Assembly (NCBI RefSeq): GCF_013346935.1 | Contig: NZ_JAAEEB010000004.1 | Span: 1-64,000 of the forward strand | DNA length: 64,000 nucleotides | Source: Lactobacillus melliventris | Lineage (GTDB): Bacteria; Bacillota; Bacilli; Lactobacillales; Lactobacillaceae | Reading direction: 5' to 3' | Shown: positions 45,430 to 54,506 of the stretch, piece after piece | How positions within the stretch are numbered: the first letter of the stretch is position 1 | Layout: each line of letters begins with the position of its first letter | Notes under the pieces: model-generated | Databases searched by the model: none | Told to the model about the DNA's origin: nothing | Seen by the model: the letters and a program-made list of their open reading frames with translations, nothing else | Program-made: the position numbers and the translations under genes

Positions 45430-45978
45430 TTAACTAATCTTCTTCACTTGATCATAGTCAAGCTCAGTGGTAGTAGCACGGCCAAACATGTCAACCGAAA
45501 CAAACAACTTATATTTATCCGGCTGAATTTCCGTAATCTTGCCTTCAACACCATTAAAAGCGCCATCAATAATAGTAACAGTTTCCCCAACTTCAAAGTC
45601 AATTTGTGGTCTTTTAGCCGGTTCACCTTGCTGGCGTAAAAGTCTGTTTACTTCTTCTTCTAAAAGAGGAGATGGTTTCGAGCCACCACCATGTGAGCCT
45701 ACAAAGCCGGTAACATTTGGTGTATTACGGACAACAAACCAGCTTTCATCCGTCATTACCATCTCCACCAGAACATAGCCCGGAAAGATTTTTTCTTCTA
45801 CTTCTTTTTTCTTATTATTTACTTTTTCAATTTTTTCTTGCTCAGGAACCATAACGCGAAAGATATAATCTTGCATTCCCATACTTTGTGCACGTGATAA
45901 TAGATCCGATTTAACCTTATCTTCATATCCTGAGTAAGTATGAAGTACATACCACTGCTTCTTAGTTGTTTCTACCAT
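45430..45978 (-). CDS. nusG: Transcription termination/antitermination protein NusG
   Basis: 182-residue NusG. The NGN domain (KQWYVLHTYSGYEDKVKSDL, then PGYVLVEMVMTDESW) binds RNA polymerase. The KOW domain (GETVTIIDGAFNGVEGKITE) is C-terminal. The start at 45978 has AAAGGAGAA upstream; a longer frame is rejected. It follows secE, but a terminator-like hairpin lies between them with no room for a separate promoter after it. Confidence 0.97.
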   Translation of the reverse strand: MVETTKKQWYVLHTYSGYEDKVKSDLLSRAQSMGMQDYIFRVMVPEQEKIEKVNNKKKEVEEKIFPGYVLVEMVMTDESWFVVRNTPNVTGFVGSHGGGSKPSPLLEEEVNRLLRQQGEPAKRPQIDFEVGETVTIIDGAFNGVEGKITEIQPDKYKLFVSVDMFGRATTTELDYDQVKKIS

Positions 45979-46007
45979 TATTAGAAATTCTCCTTTTATT
46001 TTTGGCA

Positions 46008-46038
46008 AACAAAAAAGCCTCTTGCGTCAGAGGACTTT
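46008..46038 (-). terminator. Hairpin with T run between secE and nusG
   Basis: An 8-bp stem, AGTCCTCT pairing with AGAGGCTT (one G-U pair), around a 6-nt loop is followed by TTTTTG on the reverse strand. Only about 20 nt separate it from the nusG ribosome binding site, so it probably lets part of the transcript through and lowers nusG relative to secE. Confidence 0.7.
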
Positions 46039-46080
46039 TATAACTTATTTCATTGTACCACAAACAGATAAACTGTGCTA

Positions 46081-46251
46081 TTACATAACAATTTGAGTAA
46101 TATTGGTTAGCAATAAATCAAGCAAACCTAAATATGCTGCAAACAAAATTGAGGAAACAATTACGATTGCTGTGTCATGACGATTTTGTTTAGCAGTTGG
46201 CCAAGTAACCAAACGCATTTCTTCAACTACACTTTTAAAAAATTTAACCAT
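46081..46251 (-). CDS. secE: Preprotein translocase subunit SecE
   Basis: 56-residue protein (MVKFFKSVVEEMRLVTWPTA at the start). It has the conserved amphipathic helix with VTWPT and a single transmembrane helix (about 28-48), as in Gram-positive SecE, which clamps SecY. It is read 3 bp after the rpmG stop codon, with AGGTAAG as a weak ribosome binding site. The rpmG-secE-nusG order is universal in Firmicutes. Confidence 0.96.
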   Translation of the reverse strand: MVKFFKSVVEEMRLVTWPTAKQNRHDTAIVIVSSILFAAYLGLLDLLLTNITQIVM

Positions 46252-46254
46252 AAC

Positions 46255-46404
46255 TTACCTCGTTTCCTTATGTATAGTCATTTTACCGCAATGCTTACAA
46301 AACTTTTTCAATTCAAGCCGCTGAGTGCGATTTTTACTTGCGGTGATTGAGTAATTACGAGAGCCGCAAATACTGCAGGCCAAAGATGCTTTTTTCACTG
46401 CCAT
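46255..46404 (-). CDS. rpmG: 50S ribosomal protein L33
   Basis: 49-residue L33 of the zinc-containing type, with two CxxC pairs (CSIC and CKHC). It starts [19 protein letters not shown] and ends KMTIHKETR. It has its own promoter upstream and lies 3 bp before secE. As a Cys-plus form it is expected when zinc is plentiful; other copies would be elsewhere in the genome. Confidence 0.96.
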   Translation of the reverse strand: MAVKKASLACSICGSRNYSITASKNRTQRLELKKFCKHCGKMTIHKETR

Positions 46405-46426
46405 AATCTCACTTCCAAACTATTGT

Positions 46427-46455
46427 ATTTTAGCAAAAATTAATTGCTTAAGCAA
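46427..46455 (-). promoter_or_regulatory. rpmG-secE promoter overlapping a 20-bp palindrome
   Basis: -35 TTGCTT (46450-46455) and an extended -10 TGCTAAAAT (-10 at 46427-46432) are 17 bp apart on the reverse strand. A perfect palindrome TTAATTGCTTAAGCAATTAA (46440-46459) covers the -35. Confidence 0.6.
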
Positions 46456-46504
46456 TTAATTTAATAATTACCTATAAAATTGATTAAGTTCAAGCTTACA
46501 AAAA

Positions 46505-46543
46505 TATAATAAAAGCAGTTGCTTCTTCAAGCAGCTGCTTTAT
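46505..46543 (-). terminator. Terminator after the 72-residue gene
   Basis: A 13-bp stem with one mismatch (AAAGCAGCTGCTT against AAGCAACTGCTTT) followed by TATTATATTT on the reverse strand. Confidence 0.8.
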
Positions 46544-46596
46544 AGTGGCCAAACTATTGCGTGACCACTGTGCGTAGAACATTGTATTAGTCGGAT

Positions 46597-46815
46597 TTAC
46601 TTCTTAAGATTTTCGTTTACGAAGGATTCGATTTTATCGTCAGTATCTTTTAGGAATGGGAGCATAGCTTCCTCAGTCTTAATGGTATCTTTACCATTCT
46701 TTTCCATAAAATAATCCCAAAGTGCATCTCTAACTGGAAGATCTGAATCACTCCAGTCAAAAACTTCTTTCATGTGACGATCTAACAATGCAGTCTTCAT
46801 AACATCTTCTGCCAT
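46597..46815 (-). CDS. Small acidic conserved-type protein, function unknown
   Basis: 72-residue soluble, acidic protein (starts [20 protein letters not shown]) with no signal peptide or membrane segment and mostly helical character. AGGAGG lies 8 nt before the ATG and a terminator follows, so it is a genuine gene. I recognise no domain. It lies downstream of the sigma factor gene; a 70-bp gap with no obvious terminator suggests shared transcription. Confidence 0.75.
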   Translation of the reverse strand: MAEDVMKTALLDRHMKEVFDWSDSDLPVRDALWDYFMEKNGKDTIKTEEAMLPFLKDTDDKIESFVNENLKK

Positions 46816-46887
46816 CTTAACTACCTCCTAAAAATTATTCTACAAGTAAAATTATACCGCATTTTCTAAATGTATACTATAAAAATA

Positions 46888-47463
46888 CTAATTGAGCAAT
46901 GTTTGGCGCATTTTTTGGACAAGGCGCGAACGCGCTCTTGCTAAAGTTAGCTGGCTGATCTTTAAATTGTTGATTACATCTTCTTGGTCCTTAATGCCTA
47001 ATCCCACTAGCAGCGCATTAATTTCCAAATCAGATAATCTTGCGGTTAAAATAGCAATGTTTTCACTTAAAGGTATTTCTGGTATAGAGGCAAAAGACTT
47101 ATTTAGGGGCAAAATATGATTTTTCTTTGCCGTTTCTAAAGAAATTGATTGTTTCAGTGCTTGTCTGCGATAAGCATTATCATATCTAACCAGAGATCTC
47201 GCATGGTTGGTAAGCCTGGTCTTATAATAGCTGCCGAATTTTCCTTTATTTAAATCAAAACCAATCGCCGATTCATGACAAATAATCATCGCATCCTGCT
47301 CCCAGTCCTGACTATCATAGTAGCGAACATGATATATGTTCTTAATTTTATTAATCAAAGGTTTATAAAGCTGGCATAAATTTATTAGCGCCTCATCATC
47401 ACCTTCTTTAATTTGTCGAATTAACTCCGCCTCACTTTTAATTATTTTTTCGGTATCCTTCAT
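46888..47463 (-). CDS. Sigma-70 family factor, SigH/ComX-like
   Basis: 191-residue alternative sigma factor. Region 2 includes YYDSQDWEQDAMIICHESAI and the following helix with YKTRLTNHARSLVRYD. A C-terminal helix-turn-helix (LSDLEINALLVGLGIKDQED...LARARSRLVQKM) serves as region 4. The place between rlmB and rpmG-secE is that of sigH in Bacillus, and lactobacilli carry a SigH/ComX-like protein tied to competence genes. AAAGGAGAA precedes the ATG. Direct function here is inferred from position and fold. Confidence 0.85.
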   Translation of the reverse strand: MKDTEKIIKSEAELIRQIKEGDDEALINLCQLYKPLINKIKNIYHVRYYDSQDWEQDAMIICHESAIGFDLNKGKFGSYYKTRLTNHARSLVRYDNAYRRQALKQSISLETAKKNHILPLNKSFASIPEIPLSENIAILTARLSDLEINALLVGLGIKDQEDVINNLKISQLTLARARSRLVQKMRQTLLN

Positions 47464-47633
47464 TTAATTTCTCCTTTTGGTAAATTTTTCTGAAGAATAC
47501 AACAACCAAAATATCCTAAAAATCGAACTTAGGTTCAAATTCAGCAACTATTTTTTTGTGTTAACTTAGCCATGACAAAAAGTTAAATTTGTTAAAGCTG
47601 CATTAAACTTAAAAAAGTTTTTTAGAATTTTGC

Positions 47634-47667
47634 AATAAAAAAACACTCTGGTTAAACCAAAGTGTTA
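47634..47667 (-). terminator. rlmB terminator
   Basis: AACACTTTGG-TTTAA-CCAGAGTGTT (one mismatch) followed by TTTTTTATTG on the reverse strand, directly after rlmB. Confidence 0.85.
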
Positions 47668-47672
47668 CGAAA

Positions 47673-48428
47673 TTATGGGAGTGGATTTCTACTATTAAGC
47701 ATCTGATAAAGCAAAATACCTGTGGCGACGCTGGCATTAAGTGATTGTACATGACCGACCATGGGTAAAGTCAACATCTGATCCATCTGCTCTTTAAGCA
47801 GTCGTGATATTCCTTTGCCTTCATTGCCGATTACCAAAACTGTTTTACCATTACTATTCCATTGACGATAATCTGTACCTTTCATATCAGTACCAAAAAG
47901 CCAATAGCCTCGCTTTTTAAGCATCTTTGCAGTTTGCACAAGATTGTTTACCCGTGCTACCGGCACATAGTCAATCGCACCAGTTGAAGTTTTGGCGACC
48001 ACAGAAGTTAAACCAGTAGCTCTTCTTTTAGGAATGATAATTGCATCAACGCCAGTTGCATCAGCAGTTCTTAAAATAGAGCCTAAATTGTGCGGATCTT
48101 CAATTGAATCAAGCATTAATAAAAATGGATCCTCTTTGGTATTTGCAAACTGCTCTAATAATTGTTCCAAATCAGCATATTCGAAACTCGCAACTGTTAA
48201 AACTAGTCCTTGATGATTCTCACCCTGAACTAACTTATCCAATTTACTTTTAGGAACAGTTTGTATAATTAAGCCCTTTTGCTTAGCCAGGGCATAAACC
48301 TCATTAGCAAAGTTTTCTTTTATTCCTTGTTGCAGAAAAATTTTGTTAATGTGATCAGCATCTTGTGTTCTTAAATAATCCAGCCCAGCATGCCGGCCAT
48401 AGACAAAATCCTTGTCACTTGAAGTCAT
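47673..48428 (-). CDS. rlmB: 23S rRNA (guanosine-2'-O) methyltransferase RlmB
   Basis: SpoU-family (SPOUT knot) enzyme modifying G2251-type position of 23S rRNA. The N-terminal substrate domain has FVYGRHAGLDYL. The knot motifs are LDSIEDPHNLGSILRTAD, VLVIGNEGKGIS and LNASVATGILLYQ. Start at 48428 (251 residues) overlaps mrnC by 14 bp and avoids an unsupported extension. It is the last of cysS-mrnC-rlmB. Confidence 0.95.
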   Translation of the reverse strand: MTSSDKDFVYGRHAGLDYLRTQDADHINKIFLQQGIKENFANEVYALAKQKGLIIQTVPKSKLDKLVQGENHQGLVLTVASFEYADLEQLLEQFANTKEDPFLLMLDSIEDPHNLGSILRTADATGVDAIIIPKRRATGLTSVVAKTSTGAIDYVPVARVNNLVQTAKMLKKRGYWLFGTDMKGTDYRQWNSNGKTVLVIGNEGKGISRLLKEQMDQMLTLPMVGHVQSLNASVATGILLYQMLNSRNPLP

Positions 48429-48858
48429 ACTTCTCAATGCCCCCATTCTCAATAGTTTTAATACACCACTCAGTTAATTCTTGAATACGATTTTTTTTAT
48501 TTAAAAGTTCCAAGTAGCCCCAAACTGCTTCAAAACCTGTAGATAATTGGTAGGTGGCTAAACTGGTGTTTTTGGCTTTCGTATAAGTTTTTGAATTTCT
48601 TCCGCGATGAAAAGTTGCAATTTCATCTTTTGTCAGCAGATTATCTTCTTGCAGTTTTGTAATTAATGCTGCCTGTGCCTTAGCCGAAACGTAATGGGTT
48701 GCCCGTCTTTGCAAAGACTGGGGTTTAACAATGCCGCATTTAATGAGGTGACGCCTAATAAATATTTCATAAACAGCATCCCCAAGATAAGCTAAAGTTT
48801 GCCCATTTAAGGTCTCTGGATTAACATCATTTTCTATCATTATTTTAGTTTTACTCAC
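48415..48858 (-). CDS. mrnC: Mini-ribonuclease III
   Basis: 147-residue RNase III-like enzyme without the dsRNA-binding domain; it matures 23S rRNA in Bacillus. The catalytic signature is [18 protein letters not shown]. The start is a GTG at 48858 with GAGGTGG upstream; it overlaps the end of cysS by 8 bp. Its place after cysS is the normal Firmicutes order. Confidence 0.94.
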   Translation of the reverse strand: MSKTKIMIENDVNPETLNGQTLAYLGDAVYEIFIRRHLIKCGIVKPQSLQRRATHYVSAKAQAALITKLQEDNLLTKDEIATFHRGRNSKTYTKAKNTSLATYQLSTGFEAVWGYLELLNKKNRIQELTEWCIKTIENGGIEKYDFK

Positions 48859-50275
48859 GTAGCCACCTCGTTCCTTGCGGGGTATCTTCAACTGTGATGC
48901 CCATTTGCTTTAATTCATCACGCAGCGCATCGCTTTGTGCCCAATCTTTATTTTTCCGTGCTTCTTCACGTTTTTTAATTAGTCGCAGAACTTGCTCATC
49001 ATCATTTTGATTTTCAGCGGTAATTAAGCGCTGTCTGTCTATTCCGAAAACAGCCAGCCAGCTTGTTAAAAGCTTAGCCGCTTTTTTAAGAGCACCTTTA
49101 TCAGCATTTTTAGCATTAATATTAGCATTTATTTCTGGTAATAAATCGTAAATGGCAGTTAAAGCATTTTGCACATTAAAGTCATCGTCCATAGCTGTGA
49201 CAAATTTTTGCTCAGTATCTTTAATTTTAGCGGCTAGAGATTCTGACTTTTCACTAGTTGAATCATCTTTTAGGCGGTATTCCAGGTTATTAAATGTATT
49301 TTTGAACCGCTGTAAAATAATTTGCGCCTGTTTTAAATTTTCCGCTGAATAGTTAATTTGTCTGCGATATTGAACGCTTGCCATAAAAAAGCGCAATACT
49401 TGTGGATCCACTTCTTGCAGTAAATCGTGGACAGTCACGAAATTGTGCAGTGACTTAGACATTTTTTCTGCATCTGCCCCGACTGTCACAAAACCATTGT
49501 GCATCCAGTAATGAACAAAGGTTTTACCTGTTACAGCTTCGCTTTGTGCAATTTCATTTTCGTGATGGGGAAATTCCAGGTCTTGGCCCCCACCATGAAT
49601 ATCAATTGTTTCTCCCAAATATTTAATAGCCATCACTGAACATTCTATGTGCCAACCAGGCCGACCCATTCCCCAAGGCGATTTCCAAGCTATTTCAGCT
49701 GAACTTTTTTGCTTTTTCCATAAGGCAAAATCAATCGGGTCTTTTTTACGCTCTTGTTCTGCAGCATTAATATGCTTAGAAGCCCCTTCTTCAAGTTCGG
49801 AAATGTTTTGACTGCTAAGTTGACCATAGTGCTTAAATTTCCGGGCATGATAATAGACATCCCCGTCTGATTCATAGGCATATCCTTTATCAATTAGTTT
49901 TTGGATAAATTTGATAATCGCAGTGATTTCATGCGTAGCACGAGGATTTTTAGTAGCAGGCTCAACATTTAAAGCAGCAATATCTGCTAGGTACGCTTTA
50001 ATATATCTTGCAGCTAAATCAGGGACAGTCAGATGTTCAGTTTGAGCTTCAGCAATCATCTTGTCATCTACATCTGTAAAATTGGACACATAGTTAACCT
50101 TGAACCCACGAAATTCTAAATAACGTCTGATTGTGTCAAAAGCAATGACGCTTCTGGCATTACCAATATGAATGTAATTATATACCGTTGGTCCACACAC
50201 ATACATTGTCACTTGTCCCGGGACTATCGGCTTAAATTCTTCCTTTGTATTAGTTAAAGTATTATAAATTTTCAC
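48851..50275 (-). CDS. cysS: Cysteinyl-tRNA synthetase
   Basis: Class I synthetase, 474 residues. [15 protein letters not shown] carries the HIGH-type motif and the first zinc Cys, [13 protein letters not shown] and [15 protein letters not shown] complete the zinc site, and KMSKS is the second signature. A GTG start is used. The upstream region has a promoter but no T-box leader. Confidence 0.97.
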   Translation of the reverse strand: MKIYNTLTNTKEEFKPIVPGQVTMYVCGPTVYNYIHIGNARSVIAFDTIRRYLEFRGFKVNYVSNFTDVDDKMIAEAQTEHLTVPDLAARYIKAYLADIAALNVEPATKNPRATHEITAIIKFIQKLIDKGYAYESDGDVYYHARKFKHYGQLSSQNISELEEGASKHINAAEQERKKDPIDFALWKKQKSSAEIAWKSPWGMGRPGWHIECSVMAIKYLGETIDIHGGGQDLEFPHHENEIAQSEAVTGKTFVHYWMHNGFVTVGADAEKMSKSLHNFVTVHDLLQEVDPQVLRFFMASVQYRRQINYSAENLKQAQIILQRFKNTFNNLEYRLKDDSTSEKSESLAAKIKDTEQKFVTAMDDDFNVQNALTAIYDLLPEINANINAKNADKGALKKAAKLLTSWLAVFGIDRQRLITAENQNDDEQVLRLIKKREEARKNKDWAQSDALRDELKQMGITVEDTPQGTRWLRE

Positions 50276-50311
50276 AGCGGCTGACTTGCCTTTCTAAAAT
50301 CTTGTATTCTC

Positions 50312-50340
50312 ATTTTACCAGAAACCCTGACAAATCCTAA
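50312..50340 (-). promoter_or_regulatory. cysS promoter
   Basis: Extended -10 TGGTAAAAT (-10 at 50312-50317) with a weak -35 TTAGGA (50335-50340), 17-bp spacer, reverse strand. Confidence 0.55.
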
Positions 50341-50390
50341 CAAGCAAAAAATTTAATCTTAATGTAGCCAAGTTTCTTTCAAATGTACAC

Positions 50391-50434
50391 TAAAACAGCG
50401 TATTACTCATTCAATAACGGAATAATACGCTGCT
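50391..50434 (-). terminator. gltX terminator
   Basis: CAGCGTATTA/TAATACGCTG stem (10 bp) around a 17-nt loop, followed by TTTTAGTG on the reverse strand, just after gltX. Confidence 0.85.
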
Positions 50435-50439
50435 TTTAT

Positions 50440-51939
50440 TTACAAGCCATTTTCACTCATTTGTTTTAATGTTAAGTCCAGATGCTCTAACACGCGTTTT
50501 TTGCCTAAGAGCTCCATCGCTTCGCCAATTCCTGGTCCTACCATTGACCTGGTAGTAGCAATTCGAATTGGCATAAACAAGCGTCTGCCCTTAATCCCAG
50601 TTGCTTGACGAGTTGCCTGAACCGCATTCATAATTTGCGGTGCAGTAAAACGGGGAATTAAATCAATTTGTTTTTTAAATTCCTCAATTACTGGTCTGGC
50701 TTCATCCTGACGAATTTCTGCAATTTCTTTTTCACTTAAATCTTTAGGTGCATTAAAGAAAATCTTTGCCAGATCCACAATTTGTTTTGTATAAGACATT
50801 TGGACAGAATAAATATTAACCAATTGCCTTACCCATTCCATCTTTTCCGGATTGGGATCTTTTTCCACCAAACCAGCTTCCTGCAAGTTGTTAAGCGCCA
50901 AATCCAAAAGAGTGTCCCGGTCAGCTTTCTTAATATACTGGTTGTTAATCCATTCCAGTTTTTTCTGGTCAAAAGCAGCAGGAGAATTTGACAAACGCGC
51001 AGGATCAAATTGCTTAATTAATTCTCGTTGACTGAAAATTTCACTCTCGCCCACAGGAGACCAGCCCAATAAAGTAATAAAGTTAAACATTGCATCAGGC
51101 AAATAACCTAAATCTCTATATTGTTCAATGAATTGTAAAACAGATTCATCACGCTTAGAAAGTTTCTTACCTGTTTCAGAATTAATAATCAAAGTCATAT
51201 GACCAAACTTTGGCGGCTGCCAGCCTAATGCCTCATAAACCGCTAATTGTTTTGGTGTGTTTGAAACGTGATCATCTCCCCGCAAAACATGAGTGATTTC
51301 CATCAGGTGATCATCAATAACAACAGCAAAGTTATAAGTTGGCATACCATCGCGCTTTTGAATAACAAAATCGCCACCAATGGTATCAGATTCGAAACTT
51401 AGATGTCCCTTAACAATATCATCCCAAGAATATGTTTCCATTTCAGGAATGTGGATACGAACAACCGGCTTTAAGCCCTTCTTCTCTGCTTCTTCTTGCT
51501 TTTGAGCAATTTCAGCAGCTGTCATGCCTTCATATTCGTAGGTATAGTGGGGAGCAATTCCCATTGCCCGCTGTTCTTCACGCTGCTCTTCTAATTCTTC
51601 TTCAGTTTTATAAGAATAATAAGCTTTGCCCTCATCAATCAGCTGTTTGATATATTTATTGTAAATATCCTTACGCTCAGATTGACGGTATGGGCCATAA
51701 GCGCCACCTTTATCAGGACCTTCATCCCAATCGATGCCGAGCCAGTGCAGGTTTTCCATCTGCGACTCTGAGCCGCCTGCAACATTACGCTTCTGGTCCG
51801 TATCCTCAATTCTTAAAACAAAAGTTCCCTTATTATGCCGCGCGAATAAGTAATTAAATAGCGCAGTCCGTGCATTACCAATATGTAAATGCCCCGTTGG
51901 ACTTGGGGCATATCTTACCCGAATTTTTTGTTTAGCCAA
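50440..51939 (-). CDS. gltX: Glutamyl-tRNA synthetase
   Basis: 499-residue class I enzyme. [20 protein letters not shown] holds the HIGH motif and KLSKRDES the KMSKS motif. Like other Firmicutes it is probably non-discriminating and also charges tRNA-Gln, with GatCAB finishing the job elsewhere; that is family knowledge. It follows radA by 74 bp; cysE, which separates gltX from cysS in Bacillus, is missing here. Confidence 0.98.
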   Translation of the reverse strand: MAKQKIRVRYAPSPTGHLHIGNARTALFNYLFARHNKGTFVLRIEDTDQKRNVAGGSESQMENLHWLGIDWDEGPDKGGAYGPYRQSERKDIYNKYIKQLIDEGKAYYSYKTEEELEEQREEQRAMGIAPHYTYEYEGMTAAEIAQKQEEAEKKGLKPVVRIHIPEMETYSWDDIVKGHLSFESDTIGGDFVIQKRDGMPTYNFAVVIDDHLMEITHVLRGDDHVSNTPKQLAVYEALGWQPPKFGHMTLIINSETGKKLSKRDESVLQFIEQYRDLGYLPDAMFNFITLLGWSPVGESEIFSQRELIKQFDPARLSNSPAAFDQKKLEWINNQYIKKADRDTLLDLALNNLQEAGLVEKDPNPEKMEWVRQLVNIYSVQMSYTKQIVDLAKIFFNAPKDLSEKEIAEIRQDEARPVIEEFKKQIDLIPRFTAPQIMNAVQATRQATGIKGRRLFMPIRIATTRSMVGPGIGEAMELLGKKRVLEHLDLTLKQMSENGL

Positions 51940-52013
51940 AATTCATGCCTCTTTCAAAAAGTAAATATAAACAATTTAAGTTTACGCGTAATAGTCAAAA
52001 AGTTCAATATTCG

Positions 52014-53390
52014 TTAGCCTAAAACCAGTTTTAAAGCTTGTGGAATACTTGAAACCGGAATAATTTCAATATCTGCGTTTTTCAGGCTGGTATGCATATT
52101 ATGTTTGGGAATAAAAATACGCTTAAACCCAGTTTTTGCTGCTTCCTTAATTCGCGCATCTATTTGATTAACTCGCCTTACTTCACCAGTTAAACCGACT
52201 TCGCCTACAAAACAATCTGTGGGCAAAATTTCCTGATTTTTATAGCTTGACGCGATAGCCATCACGACGGCTAAATCGACAGCGGGTTCGTTAAGGCGTA
52301 TTCCACCGGTAGCTGTTAAATAGACATCCTGATTTTGTAACATTAAGTTGCCCCGTTTTTCCAAAACTGCTAAAAGCAGTCCAGCGCGGTTATAATCAAT
52401 ACCAGATGTAGTTCTTTTAGCATAGCCAAAAGCAGTGGGTGTAACTAATGCCTGAATCTCTGCCAAAATAGGACGAGTCCCTTCGAGTGAAACGACAATA
52501 GCAGACCCGGTTGACTTCGGTAAACGCTCATCCAAAAAAATAGCAGACGGGTTAGTAACTTCTTTTAAACCATTATTAACCATTTCAAACATGCCGATTT
52601 CATTAGCTGCGCCAAATCTGTTTTTAACGGAATGCAAAATACGGTAGGCATGGTGTTCATCACCTTCAAAATAAAGAACAGTGTCAACCATGTGCTCCAA
52701 AATTTTAGGGCCGGCAATTGCCCCTTCCTTTGTAACATGGCCAATAACAAAAACGGTAATAGCATCCATTTTGGCTATTTTCATTAACTCACTTGTAACT
52801 TCCCTTACTTGTGATGCTGAACCCGTCATTGAGTCTAAGCTAGGTTCATTCATAGTTTGAATTGAGTCAATGACAACAAAGTCAGGTGCTAAATTGGCAA
52901 TTTGCTGGCGAATATCTTCCATATCAGTTTCTGGATAAAGCATCATATCATTAGCCGGCAGTCCCAAGCGATCTGCTCTTAACTTGATTTGATTAGCTGA
53001 TTCTTCACCGGAAACGTACAATACTTTATATTTACCAGCTAGTTCGCTCATGATTTGCAACATTAAAGTTGATTTGCCAATTCCTGGATCACCACCAATT
53101 AAGACTAAGGAGCCTGGAACAATGCCCCCACCTAGAACCCTGTTCAATTCTTCCATACTAGTCTGAATGCGTTCTTCTTTTTCAGCCTTAACATTTTCCA
53201 GCTTAACCGGTTCACTTATTCCGGTTTTCTTGATCAAGCGACTAGGGCTGCCTTTAGTTGAGCGATTTTGCACCGCTTCAGTTTCCTTTTCAAACTGATT
53301 CCAGGCACCGCAATTAGGACAGCGTCCTAAATAGCTGGCAGAAATATAGCCACAAGAACGACATTTATATTTTGTTTTAAGTTTTGCCAT
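52014..53390 (-). CDS. radA: DNA repair protein RadA
   Basis: 458-residue RecA-like helicase that helps process recombination intermediates. An N-terminal four-Cys zinc finger (CRSCGYISASYLGRCPNCGAW), Walker A GGDPGIGKST, the RadA-specific KNRFG and a C-terminal Lon-like domain (TATGGIRLNEPAVDLAVVMA) are all present. It starts one base after the dUTPase stop codon. disA, which follows radA in Bacillus, is absent here. Confidence 0.97.
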   Translation of the reverse strand: MAKLKTKYKCRSCGYISASYLGRCPNCGAWNQFEKETEAVQNRSTKGSPSRLIKKTGISEPVKLENVKAEKEERIQTSMEELNRVLGGGIVPGSLVLIGGDPGIGKSTLMLQIMSELAGKYKVLYVSGEESANQIKLRADRLGLPANDMMLYPETDMEDIRQQIANLAPDFVVIDSIQTMNEPSLDSMTGSASQVREVTSELMKIAKMDAITVFVIGHVTKEGAIAGPKILEHMVDTVLYFEGDEHHAYRILHSVKNRFGAANEIGMFEMVNNGLKEVTNPSAIFLDERLPKSTGSAIVVSLEGTRPILAEIQALVTPTAFGYAKRTTSGIDYNRAGLLLAVLEKRGNLMLQNQDVYLTATGGIRLNEPAVDLAVVMAIASSYKNQEILPTDCFVGEVGLTGEVRRVNQIDARIKEAAKTGFKRIFIPKHNMHTSLKNADIEIIPVSSIPQALKLVLG

Positions 53391-53942
53391 TTAGCTTTCC
53401 TTCTTATTAGTTGAGCCAAAACCGCTTAACCTTTGCCTGTCAATAGGCAGATCATTATCGGTTTTTAAATAATGAACAAAAATCCCCTGACCAATTCGAT
53501 CCCCCTTGTGAATCTGAATTGGTCTGACGCCATAATTAATTAACTGTACGAAAATTTCACCTTCATTGTCATCATTATTGTAATAATCCGCATCGATGAC
53601 GCCCACGCCATTTGGCAAAGAAAGATTTTTTTTAAAAGTATTTGAAGAGCGGTTAGCCAATATTAACACTTCATCTTCAGGCATATAAGCCTTTACACCT
53701 GTCGGAATCAAAAACGGCTTGAGCACATGTTCGGCCATTTCATAGTCTTGTTCGTATAGCTGATGACCATTACGAATTAACCGAAAAATACGCACAAAAT
53801 TAAGCCGCCAAATACTGGGAATTAAAACGTCTTTTGCTGCTGCTAAATCATAGCCAGCGCTGGCAATTGTTTGTCTTCTAGGTAACGCCACATTTTTATT
53901 TTTATATTTAGATACAATTTCAAAGCCCCGAATTTTCTCCAT
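53391..53942 (-). CDS. dut: dUTP diphosphatase
   Basis: 183-residue trimeric-type dUTPase that cleaves dUTP to dUMP. The five motifs are visible: AGYDLAA, ANRSSNTFKKNLSLPNGVG, GVIDADYYNN, GDRIGQGIF and the C-terminal RLSGFGSTN. It is about 30 residues longer than typical because of an insertion at about 43-75 (SIWRLNFVRIFRLIRNG...). It is coupled to radA with no gap, which argues for a host gene and not a phage stray. Confidence 0.93.
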   Translation of the reverse strand: MEKIRGFEIVSKYKNKNVALPRRQTIASAGYDLAAAKDVLIPSIWRLNFVRIFRLIRNGHQLYEQDYEMAEHVLKPFLIPTGVKAYMPEDEVLILANRSSNTFKKNLSLPNGVGVIDADYYNNDDNEGEIFVQLINYGVRPIQIHKGDRIGQGIFVHYLKTDNDLPIDRQRLSGFGSTNKKES

Positions 53943-53972
53943 ACTTATCTCCTTTAAAAATCTTTAAACACT

Positions 53973-53978
53973 ATTTTA
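53973..53978 (-). promoter_or_regulatory. dut-radA -10 box
   Basis: The reverse strand has TGTAAAAT about 30 bp upstream of dut. A -35 is not clear. It faces the plus-strand -10 at 54021. Confidence 0.4.
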
Positions 53979-54020
53979 CATTAATTTACTGCTGTGTTTT
54001 AAAATCTTATATAATTAGTT

Positions 54021-54029
54021 TGGTAAAAT
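54021..54029 (+). promoter_or_regulatory. Extended -10 of the 104-residue gene
   Basis: TGGTAAAAT lies 33 bp upstream of the ATG at 54063, in a short divergent promoter region shared with dut. Confidence 0.5.
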
Positions 54030-54062
54030 TAGCTGAAATATTAAAGTGTGAAGGAAAAGTAA

Positions 54063-54377
54063 ATGTTTAACTTAGATAACCCCCACCAGTTGTTTCGCGA
54101 AGATGATGATAATGGCGAAACTATTTGTAGCTGGACCATGGATAAAATTAAGCGCAAAGACGCTACTGTCTGGATAATGAACCATTTCTTTATCAATCCC
54201 AAAATAGACAGTAACAAGATTTTACACGAACAAATGGCAACAGTAATGTTTATTGCTCAAGAATCTCACTTACCTGTTTGGCCACTTGATCCTTTAGTTA
54301 TTAAATACTTTGAGAAGCATTCGGAATTTCATTCGATCTGGTATCATAAACCAAATCCAGCAAACAAAAATATATAA
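54063..54377 (+). CDS. YjdJ-type acetyltransferase-like protein lacking the acetyl-CoA loop
   Basis: 104-residue protein whose layout follows the short YjdJ/COG2388 GNAT proteins: IMNHFFINPK matches the family's IDHTFVxPx strand, HLPVWPLDP matches the KIxPLCPF part, and IKYFEKHSEFHSIWY matches the ending YFEKHPEY. The glycine-rich R/QGxG acetyl-CoA loop is replaced by IDSNKI, so catalysis is doubtful. AAGGAAAAG precedes the ATG and a promoter is present, so it is expressed. It may have a binding role; family assignment is by pattern and not certain. Confidence 0.65.
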   Translation: MFNLDNPHQLFREDDDNGETICSWTMDKIKRKDATVWIMNHFFINPKIDSNKILHEQMATVMFIAQESHLPVWPLDPLVIKYFEKHSEFHSIWYHKPNPANKNI

Positions 54378-54443
54378 ACATTGCAGATTAAATAGGTAAA
54401 GCAAAAGCAAATATATTTTTAACAATAATTAAATTTTCAAAGA

Positions 54444-54472
54444 TAGACTACTTTATTTAGTTAGGCTAAAAT
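54444..54472 (+). promoter_or_regulatory. pepC promoter
   Basis: TAGACT (54444-54449) and TAAAAT (54467-54472) with a 17-bp spacer. The AAGGAGG ribosome binding site follows at 54488-54494. Confidence 0.5.
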
Positions 54473-54506
54473 AGTATTAGTTTGTTTAAGGAGGATTTTA
54501 ATATAA

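Noticed and set aside
50276-50439. T-box riboswitch before cysS
   Set aside because: The gap contains only a terminator and a promoter; no TGGNACC-type box or specifier stem is seen.
53391-53942. dUTPase as a phage remnant
   Set aside because: It is joined to radA with no gap and no phage genes are nearby.
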